A DNA stretch of 64,000 bases from Pestalotiopsis fici W106-1 (GCF_000516985.1 NW_006917095.1:3298942-3362941); one strand, 5' to 3'; counted from the stretch's first letter, positions 11,013 to 23,115 are shown. Numbers and translations: made by a program. Notes: a model not told the origin generated them from the sequence alone.

Positions 11013-12832
11013 ATGTCTTTGTCTCAATCACTCAAAGTAGACTGGCATGATGCGACATGTCGCCAGCTTGATTGTGCTCCTATCGACGATCACTGGGCAA
11101 CATGCCTGAGTTGCGGCTCATCGGGCCTGATGCCCTATTCTCCGCCTACCCTCGCAACAGAATCGTCCTTTCGATTGCTCAGGCTTCTACCTGGTTGGCC
11201 AGAGGATTCTCTACGATGCAAAATTCATGTCAAAGATCTGAAAGATGAACCTATCTTCAACGCCATCTCCTATACTTGGGCAGACGAAAAAGGAGATGAT
11301 CGAAAGCTCGCGGAAATATTCATAGATGGCAAAGCAATCAGTGTCACCAGAAATTGTCATGCTGCTTTACGGAGACTGCAACAAACGGACATCGTCGCCT
11401 ACATATGGATTGATGCCATTTGCATTGATCAGGAAAATGATATTGAGCGTGGCCACCAAGTCAAGCTCATGCCCCAGATATACCATCAGGCGCAAAAAGT
11501 CTTCATCTATGTCGGTGAGCACGATGATCTTAGTCTCGACATGTTGAAGTACCTGGATATTCCCAGAGCACAGAAGCGCTCAAAATACGGATCGAAAGAT
11601 GACTCGTTTTTCTCTTCTAAGCATGGAAGAGTGATTTGGGCTGCACTGGAAGGACGGAAGTATTTTACTCGTTTATGGATTCTCCAGGAAATTGCTCTTG
11701 CCAGACAAGCCATCGTACTCTGCGGCACCAGCTCCTTTCCATGGAAAGACATCACCGATTGTTTCGCAGATAAGTTCGAATTGGCGCCAAATCAACAGTT
11801 AGTTCTCGGATTCAACCGGTCAATATATACGAGGCCTGGTATGGAGCTGCATCTTCTCGATGGCGGGAGACCAGCTTGCGCCAAAGACCCTAGAGATAAA
11901 GTCTATGGATTACTAGGACTTTTACCCAGTCGACGCATCGGCACTGTTGTCGCTGACTACACAATATCAGCACAGCAGTTGTACACAGAAGTGGCGGTCC
12001 AACTCGCCAAGATCCATGGATGGCCGGCCGTATTGGCGCGAGCTGGGTCGAAATATCAGTCTCTCAGCTCCTTGCCCTCCTGGGTACCAGATTGGACCTG
12101 TGCGCCCACAAAGCTTACTGAATATTATGCTCCTCCACCCCCTACAGCGCAGAGCAGCCAAAGCTCACTTCCATTTAAAGATAGGCTTCGCCTTGGTCTG
12201 ATTCCATATGACACTAAGGGGTCTGAATGGATCGTGCCGGACTTGCAGAATGGCAGCATCGGAACCTACATATTAATCCCTCAGGATCGATTTTGGTCAG
12301 GGCTCCTGCACCCAAGTTCTGATTATTATTCGAAGCATCAGCGACTTCGTTTGACACTACATAAGTCGCCAGACGGCTCTCGCAATATTTTATACAAAGC
12401 AGTTTTTTCAGAAGAAAAAGAAATGGTTCACATACCCATTGAACAAGGATTTTTCGCGCCTATGGGCCCACGCATGCTGGTACCGTGAGCAAACTTCACT
12501 CATTCCTCCAGAAATCATGAGCAACGACTAATTCTTGATATAGCTGCCTTCAGTCATCTGGCCGTAATTTCCTCCATCTGTCAAGACATAAAAACTTCCC
12601 GTCAATGTCAGATATTATAGCCTCACTGCGAAAGGAATACTCGAAGCACCTCAAGAATGAACCAGCCGAAGCTTGGATTTGTCATGCCGAAGATGTATGG
12701 GCAGAAAAGTACACACCAGAGACAGTAACGAAGATGGGCTTTTCTCTTGAAGTGTTCACGATGAATGACTTATTGTGGAGATGGGGTGTGCGCCGACACG
12801 CTGTGCGATCACAAATTGTCGACATAGTGTAG
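11013..12832 (+). CDS. HET-domain protein (heterokaryon incompatibility family)
   Basis: Two exons, 11013-12484 and 12544-12832, encode 586 aa; the 59-nt intron has a CTAAT branch site and joins in phase. HET motifs are clear: FNAISYTWADE at residues 82-92, the linker VTRNCHAALRRLQ, WIDAICIDQ at 132-140, and QAQKVFIYVGE at 159-169. A further conserved stretch reads ACAKDPRDKVYGLLGLLP. HET domains are TIR-like and can trigger incompatibility cell death in several ascomycetes. The second exon adds a charged helical tail ending LLWRWGVRRHAVRSQIVDIV, which could be a small SAM-like module; that is a guess. The gene sits downstream of the DUF7580 gene on the same strand and converges with ERG20, 117 bp stop to stop. 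Confidence 0.88.
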
Positions 12833-12922
12833 GAGCTCAATAGGACTATTGCAGGAAATTGTTCTGGCCCATCTTAGCGGACAAGGGTATTAGCAACTAT
12901 CTCTATGTAATTTCTATCGCAG

Positions 12923-12928
12923 AATAAA
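12923..12928 (+). terminator. Polyadenylation signal AATAAA for the HET gene
   Basis: A canonical AATAAA lies about 90 nt past the stop codon, inside the 117-bp convergent spacer with ERG20, so the two 3' UTRs probably abut or overlap. Confidence 0.5.
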
Positions 12929-12949
12929 TAATAATGTATATCTCTTCGC

Positions 12950-14141
12950 TTATTTGCTGCGCTTGTAGATCTTGTTGAGGAAAGTCTCAAAGACGGACTT
13001 CTTAAGTCCCTCGTTCTCGTCGATCTGGGCGATGCGCTCCTTGATCTCGCCAACGACCTTTTCCTCGTAGGCGTAGTACTTGTTCTTCAGGTCCAGCTCG
13101 TTGTAGAGCTCCTTGACCTTGGCGACATCGGCATCATCCTTCTTGCCGTAGTGGTCCTCGAGGACCTTGAGCTGCTCGGGGGTAGCAATCTTGAGGGCCT
13201 GGTTGACGAGCCACGAGCACTTGTTGTCCTGAATGTCGGTTCCGTCCTTGCCAATAACGTCCTTGGTGCCAAAGAAGCAGTCAAGGAAGTCGTCCTGGAC
13301 TTGGAAATATTCTCCCATGGCAATCAGAATGTCCTCGGCCTGCTTCAGGTTCTTGGGCGTGGCAATGTCAAGGTAGTGCAGGGCCAGGGCAACTGGCAGG
13401 TAGAAGCTGTAGTAGGCGGTCTTGTAGACCACAATATGCGTGTACTTCTCCAAGCTGTAGTTGTGGAGGTTGGGGCGTCCCTCGGGGGCCGTGAGCAGGT
13501 CACACAGCTGGCCAATCTCTGTTTGCCAGGCGGTCTCGTGGAAAAGTTCAACCATGTCAACGTATGCGGGGTGAGCCTTGAAATACTGCTTCAGCAGCAT
13601 GTAGATGGCAGACTCGAGCATGAAAGCATCGTTGATGGCCACCATGCCGACATCCTTTTGGCGGTACCAGCAGGGCTCACCTCTGCGGGAGATGCTGCTG
13701 TCCATGATGTCATCCGAGACGAGGAAGAAGGCCTGGAGCAGCTCAATCAACCAGCCGAGAATGGCAGTTGACTCGTACTCCTCAGCAGTGAGTTCCCTGC
13801 CCAGCAGCTGCTCAGTCGAGTCGGGCACTGACATACCACGGTTGCATTTTCCACCCAGAGTGTTTGCTCTCAGAGACTATAAATCATGTCAGAGGAATAC
13901 GTATAGTGTCCAAATGGTCGATCAGTAGTTGTTGGGGCCGGGGGCAATACCCAGCAAAGGATTGATGAAACATGAAAATTATAGCACTGACCTTTTCAAA
14001 GTATGTCAGGTATTCAGCAGGCAGCTTGTACTTCTTGGCGTGACCAAGAATCTGCTCGACCAGGGTGTCCTTGAAGACATTCTCAAACTTTTCGTAAGCC
14101 AGCTGCTTGGGCGACTTTTCTTCCTGTGTGGTGGCAGACAT
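12950..14141 (-). CDS. ERG20: Farnesyl diphosphate synthase
   Basis: Exons 14141-13992 and 13876-12950, with a 115-nt intron, encode 358 aa; the family is usually about 345-360. The enzyme condenses isopentenyl diphosphate with dimethylallyl and geranyl diphosphate to make farnesyl diphosphate for sterols, dolichol, ubiquinone and prenylation. Visible motifs are [14 protein letters not shown] (57-70), the first Asp-rich motif DDIMD (105-109), [10 protein letters not shown], and the second Asp-rich motif DDFLD (245-249). Two phenylalanines precede the first motif at positions -5 and -4, the chain-length signature of eukaryotic FPP rather than GGPP synthases. Codon use is strongly C/G-ending, consistent with high expression. 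It shares a divergent promoter region with the APC/C gene. Confidence 0.96.
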
Positions 14142-15010
14142 GATGAATTGCTAACGGCGGGTAGATGATAGCCAAATTAGAGTTTTATCGGTATTAAAAA
14201 AAAATGCACAGAGACGAGAAGCAAGGCAGCTTTTAAAGAAGGAGCAATTGGCTTTTCTTTGTATGCCGATAGTCTGTCTGCTACGCAAGTGAATCACTCG
14301 AGGAAGGCGGCAGAGTGAGTGAATGGATGGGACTTCTCCTGAGATTTGAGATGAGCTACAAAAAGCAATCAACGGGAATTGTTTGCTACGAGGCCAGCGC
14401 CGGCCCGATCTACGTACCAGCCAGGGGTCCACGCTTCCAAGCGCTTTTTTGGCGGGGGTTTGGGGGAATCAGTCGTTCACTTTGCCATTTTCTGGCGCGT
14501 TTACTGGACGGTAAAGCGGGACATGTCCGGCTAGCGCGTTTTTCTAGGGGTCCCCTTGGTAGACGTGCCTGGCCCATCTTGTTTACTTTGCTTGCTGGTA
14601 CATTTTTGGCGGGGTTTTGAGCTAACAAGCAAGCTGTTTGTCGCGACTGCGACGAGAGCTTCGTCTGGTGCTTGCATACCTAATAGTGGCTATCTGCAAG
14701 TCGATCATGTCGCAACATCGACGACGACAACAGCCCAAACGCATCTGTCAAATTTGCTAAGCGTGTTACTCATCAAATCCATCCTCGTTACTGCTGGACA
14801 GTTCGATTCTCGATTGCCACTGAATCAGACTGCCGATTGGCCCAAGTGGTTGTTCACCGATCCCACGTCTACAACCTCACTTGTATGGCGTATGCGCCAC
14901 CAACAGCCTTGTCCCAGAAGCCGTGTACGACTTGCATTTGCGCAAACTGGCTTAGATGATTGATCGGAGCAGCGGTCAAGGTCCTGTTCTGGTAAAGTCC
15001 ATGGTTCAAG
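14142..15010. promoter_or_regulatory. Divergent promoter region ERG20 / CDC23
   Basis: 869 bp between start codons. It contains two near-identical motifs TTTTTGGCGGGG at about 14446-14456 and 14603-14614 on the plus strand, a related TTTCTGGCGCG at about 14491, and two GGGGTCC motifs. No factor is assigned. No gene is seen. Confidence 0.4.
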
Positions 15011-17194
15011 ATGGCACTGAACAATAGAGAGACATCACAGCTTCGGGGCGCGCTCCAAGAGGCCGTCATCAAGTGCTCCGAAAGATGTCTTTACCAATCA
15101 GCCAAGTGGTAGGGACTGAATTGAACAAAGAAATTGCTGATATCCAATGCTAAGATTGATCCCAGGGCTGCCGAGCTCCTCAATGCGATTCCAGAGCCCG
15201 AAACAGACCCGGACAGCTCACTGCTGTCAGATTCTAGCATCTTTCCTCCAACCATCATTGCTCAAAATTCCGAGCCTCAGGAGGCGCTCCTCGAGGCCAA
15301 AGAGTTTAACAAATACCTCATGGCCAAATCGTTCTTCGAATGTCGCGAATTCGACCGATGTGCTGCCGTTTTCCTTCCCGAAACTTTGCTGTCAGGCATT
15401 GTTAATGCAACAGAGCCAAGCCAGAATCCCAAGGGCAAAGGCAAAGCCAAAGCAACAGCCGCCAGCTTTAGTGCCTCCAGTGCGCCCAAACTACCAGATA
15501 TCAGCCAAAGAAGCTTGTTCCTGGCCCTGTATGCCAAGTACCTGTCTGGCGAGAAGCACAAGGATGAAGAGTCGGAAATGGTCATGGGCCCACAAGACCT
15601 CGGGTTGTGCGTGAACAAACAACTGCTCACCATTAGCCGTTACCTCGAAGCCTGGTTTGAGCAAAGAAGAGATGAGCACGGCGAGGACGTAGACGGCCAA
15701 GGATGGCTGGAATATCTGTAAGACGACCCCAGGCTGCCGTAAGTCTTCTTCAACTGGGCTAATCAACCACCAGGTACGGAATCGTGCTCGCAAAGCAAAA
15801 GAACGAAGACTTGGCCATTTATTGGTTAGTCCGGAGTGTTCACCTATTTCCAATGAACTGGGGATGTTGGCTGGAGATCACCTCCTTGATCTCGCGTGTT
15901 GAGGATGTAAGTTACCAAGGCCTAGCTCTCAAACATCACATCACTGACATTGACTTAGCTGAACCGTTTGATGCAACGGCTGCCACAGAATATCGTTTCC
16001 TTCATGTTCCACATACATGCAAGTCTAGAGCTGTATCAGCATGATGGCAACCTTGCGAGCTCGCTGAACCAGTTGTTGACAATATTCCCGGGTTCTTCGT
16101 TCTTGATGACATGCGATGCACTTCTCTCATACCATGCCAAAGACTTTGTGGCGGCAGAGCAAGCTTTCAGCCAGTTATTGTCTCTGCACCCTCATCGTCT
16201 AGATTCCTTGGACCATTACTCCAACATCTTATACGTGATCAATTCACGACCAAAGCTCGCATTTCTCGCGCATGTCTGCTCGAGCATTGACAAATTCCGA
16301 CCAGAATCATGCGTGGTGATAGGAAATTACTACTCCCTAATCTCACTGCACGAAAAGGCAGTGCAATATTTCCGACGTGCCTTGACGCTCGATCGATCCT
16401 GTCTCTCTGCCTGGACTCTGATGGGTCACGAGTATGTCGAGCTCAAGAATACACACGCGGCTATCGAATCCTACCGCCGTGCCGTCGACGTTAACCGTCG
16501 CGATTACAGAGCATGGTATGGTCTTGGACAAACATATGAAGTGCTGGAAATGCACGCTTATGCTCTGTGGTACTACAAGAAGGCGGCAGGTCTAAGACCA
16601 TGGGACGGCAAGATGTGGATGGCTGTGGGCTCGTGCTTGCAAAAAATGAACCGGAACCTGGACGGCATTAAAGCATTGAAACGCGCTATTCTAGCCGAGA
16701 GTTATTATGACACTGGAAGCAGTTTTGGAAGCGCAGGCAGCATGGCGGGCGGGCTGCGTGGTGCACATATGGACCCAGATATACTTTTACAAATTGCGCA
16801 AATGTACCAAGATCTGGAGGAGGAGGAGGAGGCAAAGGCATACATGGAACTATGTGTGGCACAAGAGGAGGGGACTGCTAGCAGCAATGTTGGTGAGAGT
16901 ATTGCGATACATAATGACGACGGCTCCGACGATGGTGGAGATCATGCAGGACCATCAGCGAATGGAGGCAGCAGAGAAGGAACAGGCGTCACTCAAGCCA
17001 CCAGCAAGGCGCGCATGTGGCTTGCGAAATTTGCGATGCGCAACGAGGATTACGATACCGCCAACAGGTTGCTCAACGAACTTTGTCAAGACGGCGTCGA
17101 AGTGGAAGAGGCCAAGGCACTGATAAGAGATGTGCGGTCGACACTGGAGGCTGGCAGGACTACGCGAGGATTGCTGCTCGATCCGAATGAATAA
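15011..17194 (+). CDS. CDC23: Anaphase-promoting complex subunit 8 (Cdc23/Cut23), TPR protein
   Basis: Four exons, 15011-15108, 15166-15717, 15774-15906 and 15959-17194, encode 672 aa with introns of 52-57 nt in phase. Apc8 is a scaffold TPR subunit of the APC/C ubiquitin ligase that directs cyclin and securin destruction in mitosis. The N-terminus (SERCLYQSAKWAAELLN across the first junction) matches the family start. A tandem TPR array follows, including ESCVVIGNYYSLISLHEKAV, LSAWTLMGHEYVELKNTHAA and YRAWYGLGQTYEVLEMHAYA. An acidic, low-complexity insert (near 16820-16990) precedes the last helices. The start was chosen because it gives the conserved N-terminal helix spliced in phase. Confidence 0.93.
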
Positions 17195-18648
17195 ATGACC
17201 ATTCCGGATAGTCTGGCAATGTGAATGGACGAGATCATGATGTCTATGGGATACAAGTATAGGTTATGGAGTGTTACGGGTCGGCTGCACATAGTGCAAC
17301 ACGAGGGTTTACAGTATGGCGTTTCGTATAGAGAAGCATAAGCATGGCATCGGCGCGTGGCGTCTTGGTATCCCATCACCACGCCACAGTTGGGAAATTT
17401 CACCAATGAAAAGAGAGACAACGTGTATCTGTTTCTCTGGTGGCAAGAGTGCTGCATTTGTCTCATGATGGGCAGTCTTGGTGTCCACTGGTCTTGAGTG
17501 CTCCTAGAAACAGCCAATGCAAAGAGAAAGTGACATTGTAAATCACGCATAAATGCCATGAACATTGACAGCCATTACAATGGGGGTTGCTCACCTACTC
17601 AAGTCCACCTTTGAATACCCTCAATCAGGGGTTTCAGGTTCCTGAACGTCTTGAACCATGAATTGTGCCCCGATTCCATCGAGCGTTGAAAAAGCAGGTA
17701 AAAAGAGTTGAGACCCACACATGATCCACTGGCGTTGAGTAACAGTGTGACGGCTTTTGTAACATGGCAGGACACATATCGTCACCCAGCGCCGCTCGGC
17801 AACGTGTGTATGGTTATTAGTGTACATCGGACATGGTATTAGGTAGCAATTACTCCTCACATTTTCATGTTTGTATGACATCAATGGTCAAGTAAACGCC
17901 TCGTTTACAGCGCTCAATTGAGATCGACACTTACGGCTCGTAATCGAAAAGGGAGAGAAAAATCTCGTTACTGTGTATAGGTAACAAGATCCTGGTCACG
18001 GCCCCGCCGCATGAATGAAAACAAAATACGAGATGCCAGGACAAGGGTCCGTTTGCGTGACATTGTGACAATACATAATTTGAGCGAGGCAACGTGAAGC
18101 TTATTTTTAGGATGGTTTTAGTGATGTCAATTTTTGATATACCAAATTATCATACTGTGTAAGAATTTTGTCCCTGGTAAACCATAGTACATACCATGTT
18201 GATGCTTTCCCGAGGGCAGCGGGGATTGATCATATACTAGAACAACTGTAAACGAAGGGTCACAGTTATTTCTTTCAGATATCAGATGCCGAGTAGGTAT
18301 TAATATATTATCTAGGCGTTTGGGTTTCTATATATGCCATGAAAAAGGAGTGTGTGTACCGACCAAGGTCGGATTGATTAATTTGATAACATTATGCTTT
18401 CCGACTTGCAATCATATAAGTCCATCTTGTAACATTCTCATCAGCCTCGTTCAGTCAGTAAAAAAGAGTGTCGTAATATAGCGCCTTCCGCCAGAACTCC
18501 AAATGATCGTGCAAAATTGGCTGTAAAACATGTCCGCCCAAAGATTGTTCTCTCCTCAAAATATTACAGGTCATTGACTTGGAGCACACCGCCCTGGTAT
18601 GCATCGTGGCTATCGTATCCGCAAAGACTAGGCAGCCAAGGTCCTGAC
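17195..18648. other. Intergenic between convergent genes
   Basis: 1.45 kb between two convergent stop codons. Frames are short and without motifs; presumably 3' UTRs and AT-rich spacer. No RNA gene recognised. Confidence 0.5.
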
Positions 18649-19356
18649 CTACAGAGCCATCGCAGCGATGCCAGCAGCCAGAACAAAACCAACCGGTCCA
18701 ACCCTGGCGGCAGCAGCAGTGGGAACGGTGACTGGGTGCGAGGTGCTGGGTCCGATCGGGGTCTTGGTTGGAGAGCGGCTCGAGTACGACCCAGTGCCAA
18801 AGAAAGTGGGCGAGTGATTGGGGGTAATGGGTGTGGTACCGGAGATATAGGTTGTGGCCGGAGGTGTGTAGGTAATGACGGTGCTGGAGTTACCGTGAGT
18901 CGGGAACGCCTTAGTACCCGTGCTCGGGAGGGTCGATCCACTTCCGCCCGTGCCAGTATAGTAGTCGATGGGGTCCTCGTCACAATACTCGGTGGTAGTT
19001 ACGGGAGCCGGCTGCGAGACAGAGATGGTGCAAGGACAATCTATAGAATTGGTCAGTTGGTTACCCTTGCTAGCAAGGTATGCAGTGCTCCCAGTGGACT
19101 GCTTCTTACTGGTAATGGTCAGGGTCGTCTCCTCAGTGGCAGTGTACGTCACATTAGAAAGTGCAAAGGTTGTAGGAGACTAGAATGTGATTAATATCAA
19201 GTTCCATATTCATTTCAATACCAGCCAGTCACTTACCGGACAATATGTAGTGTATGCAGTCGTGACGACAGTAGTCCAGTAAGTGCCTGTCTCACCCCAT
19301 GCACTGGCCATGGCGAGCAGGCCGGCGATAGGCAGCAGAGTCTGGATCAGTTGCAT
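18649..19356 (-). CDS. Secreted Ser/Thr-rich GPI-anchored protein
   Basis: Exons 19356-19237 and 19179-18649 (57-nt intron, phase 0) encode 216 aa. The start gives a signal peptide (MQLIQTLLPIAGLLAMASA) placed just before GETGTYWTT. The mature region begins with TTVVTTAYTTYCP and has few cysteines (YCP, CPC, EYCDED). The second half is rich in Thr/Ser/Pro, suited to O-glycosylation. It ends in a small-residue stretch and hydrophobic tail (VGPVGFVLAAGIAAMAL), as expected for GPI attachment. The family resembles short fungal cell-wall proteins with a TTVxTxYxTxCP motif. The role is probably cell-wall or surface; no enzymatic residues are seen. Confidence 0.82.
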
Positions 19357-20105
19357 GGTATCAAATTTCAAGATGGTTCTCTTGATTGATGGCTGATGAG
19401 TTGATTGATTCGTGAAGGGTTTTGCGCTATGATGGATCACTACGCGAACGAGTGAGCGAAGGACCTTTTCGAGTTGATGTCAAGACGAGATTGTTGTAGT
19501 GGAGAGGATAGACCAGCAGGCTGAGCACTTTTTATTCTTGAGGTTTGTGCGCTCTCAAGGCGGTGACTTTCCAATAAGAAGCCTGGGAAGGCGCGATTGA
19601 GAAGCGACTTCCCTCCCATCATGGCCATGATGCCAACCACAATTCCATATTCAGTCCCAGAAACATGACAAATGGGGTGAGCTTTGGGCCGCTTGACTCC
19701 AAATGCGACGTGACATATGGCTCATTGCCGGAAATGTTGTATCTTAGTCACTCTGGATATCTCCGTTCGTGTCTGGAGTTGACTTAAGTCCACTTTGAAT
19801 AGTTGAGCCTCAAATGAACGGGATATAGAAAGGCTTTGTCAGCCATCGATGGGCAGTGCCTATGAAAGTTTCCTCGCTGCCTGGTGACGTAAGATTTATC
19901 TTGGGCATTGTGGCCTCGTAATACGGGTTTTATACTGGCCTCTGTTTTCTGCGAATCATGGTTGAGCTTTTTGTTGCTGACGCTGACTTGATCTTGTCTG
20001 CTTCACCTACCACGTTATGTCTCTAACGTGCAGGTACCCAATCCTTCAAGATGGACGAACAATACAGTTAATCCGATAGAACGGTCGACTGCTTCATTCA
20101 CATGA
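19357..20105. other. Intergenic
   Basis: Promoter side of the GPI-protein gene. No other feature is recognised. Confidence 0.45.
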
Positions 20106-20303
20106 TATTTATGGCAATACCATCTAGAACAAACAGGCGGAGGAAAGAAGCAGAGACCACCTATAGGCCGCTTAGACCACACCTTGTCGCTCGTATTCAA
20201 TGGAAACGGCGGAAACTTTGGTCATTTCTGCGGCCCCGATGCCAAGAAAAAGAACAAGGGGATCGCGGATGTGTTTACCAAGTCTATCATTAAGGGGCCA
20301 TGA
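20106..20303 (+). pseudogene. Coding-like fragment, C-terminal part of an unknown protein
   Basis: A frame without ATG runs from just after a stop to TGA at 20301-20303. Its codons are C/G-ending in the fungal manner (gly-lys-lys start, then LVFNGNGGNFGHFCGPDA and KGIADVFTKSIIKGP). That pattern is unlike the flanking DNA and suggests an exon remnant or a final exon whose upstream exons I could not place. The family is not recognised. It could be chance. Confidence 0.25.
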
Positions 20304-20789
20304 ATCTAGGATGCGGACTCGAAAAAGAGTTGTTGGTACTACTCCTTACTAACAACGGGAACCCCAAACTCTAAACCTCCTGGAGCAGCTTTGCGCATAG
20401 AAGATTCCAAGCATAGACGATAGGGACCATGAGATCCATCTAATTGAGCAGATTAGGCACGACGGTCTTGTGTTCGCCCAAACTCAAACAACTCTAAAAA
20501 AGAAAATTTGTGCTTCTTTGACAGGAAATCCCACATCGCGAGGCCAGCCGAACGGGTTTGACGGGCCAGTTGGGAGTAGGCACCCAGATTGCCAGAGAGT
20601 AGGTAAGCTGTGATGGAGGTGTGGGTCTACGGCATGGGCGAGCCAAGGAGTCAGTCCGTGGGCTAAAAATTGCATCGGCCGGAAAAACACTAGAAGACTC
20701 GTCTCGTAGCAACCAAAGTCGGCGTACTACCATGCATCTGAAAATTTCAGTCCGATTAGGCACCGAGCAATTCGTGATGGATTCCATAT
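20304..20789. other. Intergenic
   Basis: No supported feature; several overlapping short frames on both strands without motifs. Confidence 0.4.
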
Positions 20790-21221
20790 TTGACAAATTT
20801 GTTGTTGACCAACAGCCTCGGTTCGCCAATTGAACAGCACATTGAGAGGGGCTTCAGCCTGCATCTTTGCCTGTGGCGTATCCCACAGAGTACTACGGCT
20901 ATTGATGGTTCACGACTACCTCAAGCTTGTCAAGTGCTTAACGTCTTCTCTATTAGCGTAGTCCACAGATTTGACAATTTTGCCACTCACGCTGCTGAGC
21001 TGCTGGGAGACATTCCGCAACCAGCAGCCGCCGAGGAAAACGCCGCAAAATACTTCATACACTACTGCATGGCTGGTGTACTTGGAATGGTTTTCATGGA
21101 AGTTCAGCCGAAAGAAAAGGCCTCGAACCGCTTGCCGCTCTTTGGTCGGGCAAAGTATTCCTTCATCCGCCGCTTGTCCAAGGTAATGTACAAGTGTACC
21201 TACCGAATCAATGACTACTGA
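20790..21221 (+). CDS. Unrecognised ORF, possibly a gene remnant
   Basis: 143 codons from ATG. The middle (HRFDNFATHAAELLGDIPQP, then AAKYFIHYCMAGVLGMVFMEV) looks like real protein, with amphipathic helices and a hydrophobic helix, loosely like the C-terminal ligand-binding half of a TetR-type regulator. No DNA-binding domain is present upstream. The first 40 codons look non-coding, so the true 5' end may be an intron border. No function assigned. Confidence 0.22.
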   Translation: MTNLLLTNSLGSPIEQHIERGFSLHLCLWRIPQSTTAIDGSRLPQACQVLNVFSISVVHRFDNFATHAAELLGDIPQPAAAEENAAKYFIHYCMAGVLGMVFMEVQPKEKASNRLPLFGRAKYSFIRRLSKVMYKCTYRINDY

Positions 21222-22537
21222 CTATAGTTGATGTACTACACGTATTACCATTCGTACAACCCATGATGGCGATTTTGATAAGATAACCTTATATATAGTC
21301 TCGAAGATCTTGAAGAGTACGGATTAGATATGAGTTTAATTTGACTGGAAGTGCCGGATTACATATGCCAGTAACGACCGGTCTGCCAGAGTGGTTCGTC
21401 AGCGATTGTTTGCTACTACACTACCATTACACCACGCAGTATATTTTATAGCCGAAGCTACCGTCAATCCATAGAGCCGATGAAGGCGATGAATCATAGT
21501 AACGGTGAAAGGGACAAGGAAAAAAACCGCACACAGGGATTATGATGCTGCCATCAGCCATCACTGCCATCTGGCCAAATCATATATGCATGCTAGTTCC
21601 ACAGCAGACACTATTGACAATGTACCATGGCATATTCTCTGGTTCAACCTATGATAGGGTGCCTTGGAAATACTACTTATTCACATGAAATACTCTGTGT
21701 GCCAAGTCTCAGGCCTGTCCACTTGCCATGTACCACCGATCGACATCCGAGAGGCGGGGAAGAATGACGTTCGGACCGATGCATCAGCCTGAGCAGGCTG
21801 TAAGAGAAAAAAATTTCTTCAAAATTCTGAGGCACACATTGACTTGGCACTGACGCTTACACCTGAAGCGACCAGTTCTAGACTCTGTGTTGAGTCTTTT
21901 TTACACGATCCATTTGTGGAAGTAAAGAAAAAGTATGCTGACCATTTCAGATCCTGGCTGTGGGACTCTGAAATATGACCCGGGACTCCGGACACTGGAT
22001 GTCGGAGCCCCCCACCACTACTCCATCTTATACTCTGTATCATAGCCGGTGTCTAGTGTACATAGTATATTCACGCAATATGGGGCAGCCACTGGTAGGT
22101 CAACTGATTCCAATTCTCAGCCTGAAATAACGTTGCGCTGTTCGGTGTTTGACAGCTGCTCATGTGGCCTTGGCTCGAGTCAAACATTACTATAGTGCAT
22201 CAAATCGTACATGCGTGCAAGCTATCAAAAGGGGCATACCAGAAAGCAGGAGCCGTTCTCTATTGGTGGTTTGTCTGGTCGATATGTCAGGCACAAGAGC
22301 GACTGCTGGCTGCCAAGCTGCTGCGCTGGCACACATTGACACGCTCTGTCGGGTGCTAAGGCGATTGTGCCTGTCGATCTCTGCCTGTGACCTGGAACCA
22401 GTGTTCGAGGGCCTGAAGTTGCTGACGCCGGTGACTTCTCCCGCATTGGCGTTGCGCCGGCTCAACTTGCCAGCAAAACCGGACCAGTCGGGTAACGTTG
22501 TGCCTGAACAACACTAGTAATTGTAAAGGTGGGAGGG

Positions 22538-22557
22538 AAAAAAAAAAAAAAAAAAAA
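22538..22557 (+). repeat. Poly-A run, 20 nt
   Basis: Uninterrupted A homopolymer on the plus strand. No retroelement coding sequence or target duplication is visible around it. Confidence 0.9.
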
Positions 22558-23114
22558 TTCTGCACAGCTTTCATCCCAGTAAAAAACCCCTCTTCATCCC
22601 ATCCTCTGTGTTCTCATTGAACAGCAACACACGCACATACACTACAAGTCGCACAACATTGTCATAAGTACATACCAGAGTGGCTCCTGGTTGTCGCTGC
22701 TTTTATGCTCCTGCATCCATCTCACTGCTACTTGATTTGTTCATAAGTGTACATTTTTGCACAAGCGCCGCAGGTGATTGCCAAGGTCTTTCCAAGAATC
22801 GACTAGTTACGTGTCGCACTGAGCTGCAGGATGTTACCTTTGGTACCACATTGCTGCTGCTTGAGAGAATTTTCCCTCACCTGCAGCAAGAAGAAACAGA
22901 AAACAAAAGAAGAAACGAAACTAAGAAAATCCAGTTTTTGATTCCTTGATGCAGATTGAAACCAGGGAGGGGGGCGCCAACGCCACTTGGACTGACAGAA
23001 GGACTGAACAGCGGGAGCTTCTTGCCTGACGTGAGCTTATTGTTGCAGCGACTTTTCTCCCTCTCAGCGACCCTAACATACAGACCTGATCTCACGGCAG
23101 GATTCCATCATCGT

Positions 23115-23115
<1 letters not shown>

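Noticed and set aside
12605..12832. Independent small gene after the HET gene
   Set aside because: Better explained as exon 2 of the HET gene: canonical intron and exact phase.
13151..13771. 206-codon open frame antisense to ERG20
   Set aside because: It mirrors the C/G-ending codons of ERG20, has no family motif, and lies wholly within the real gene.
22149..22517. 122-codon plus-strand frame
   Set aside because: No motif or coding-like codon pattern; overlaps equally long frames on the other strand.
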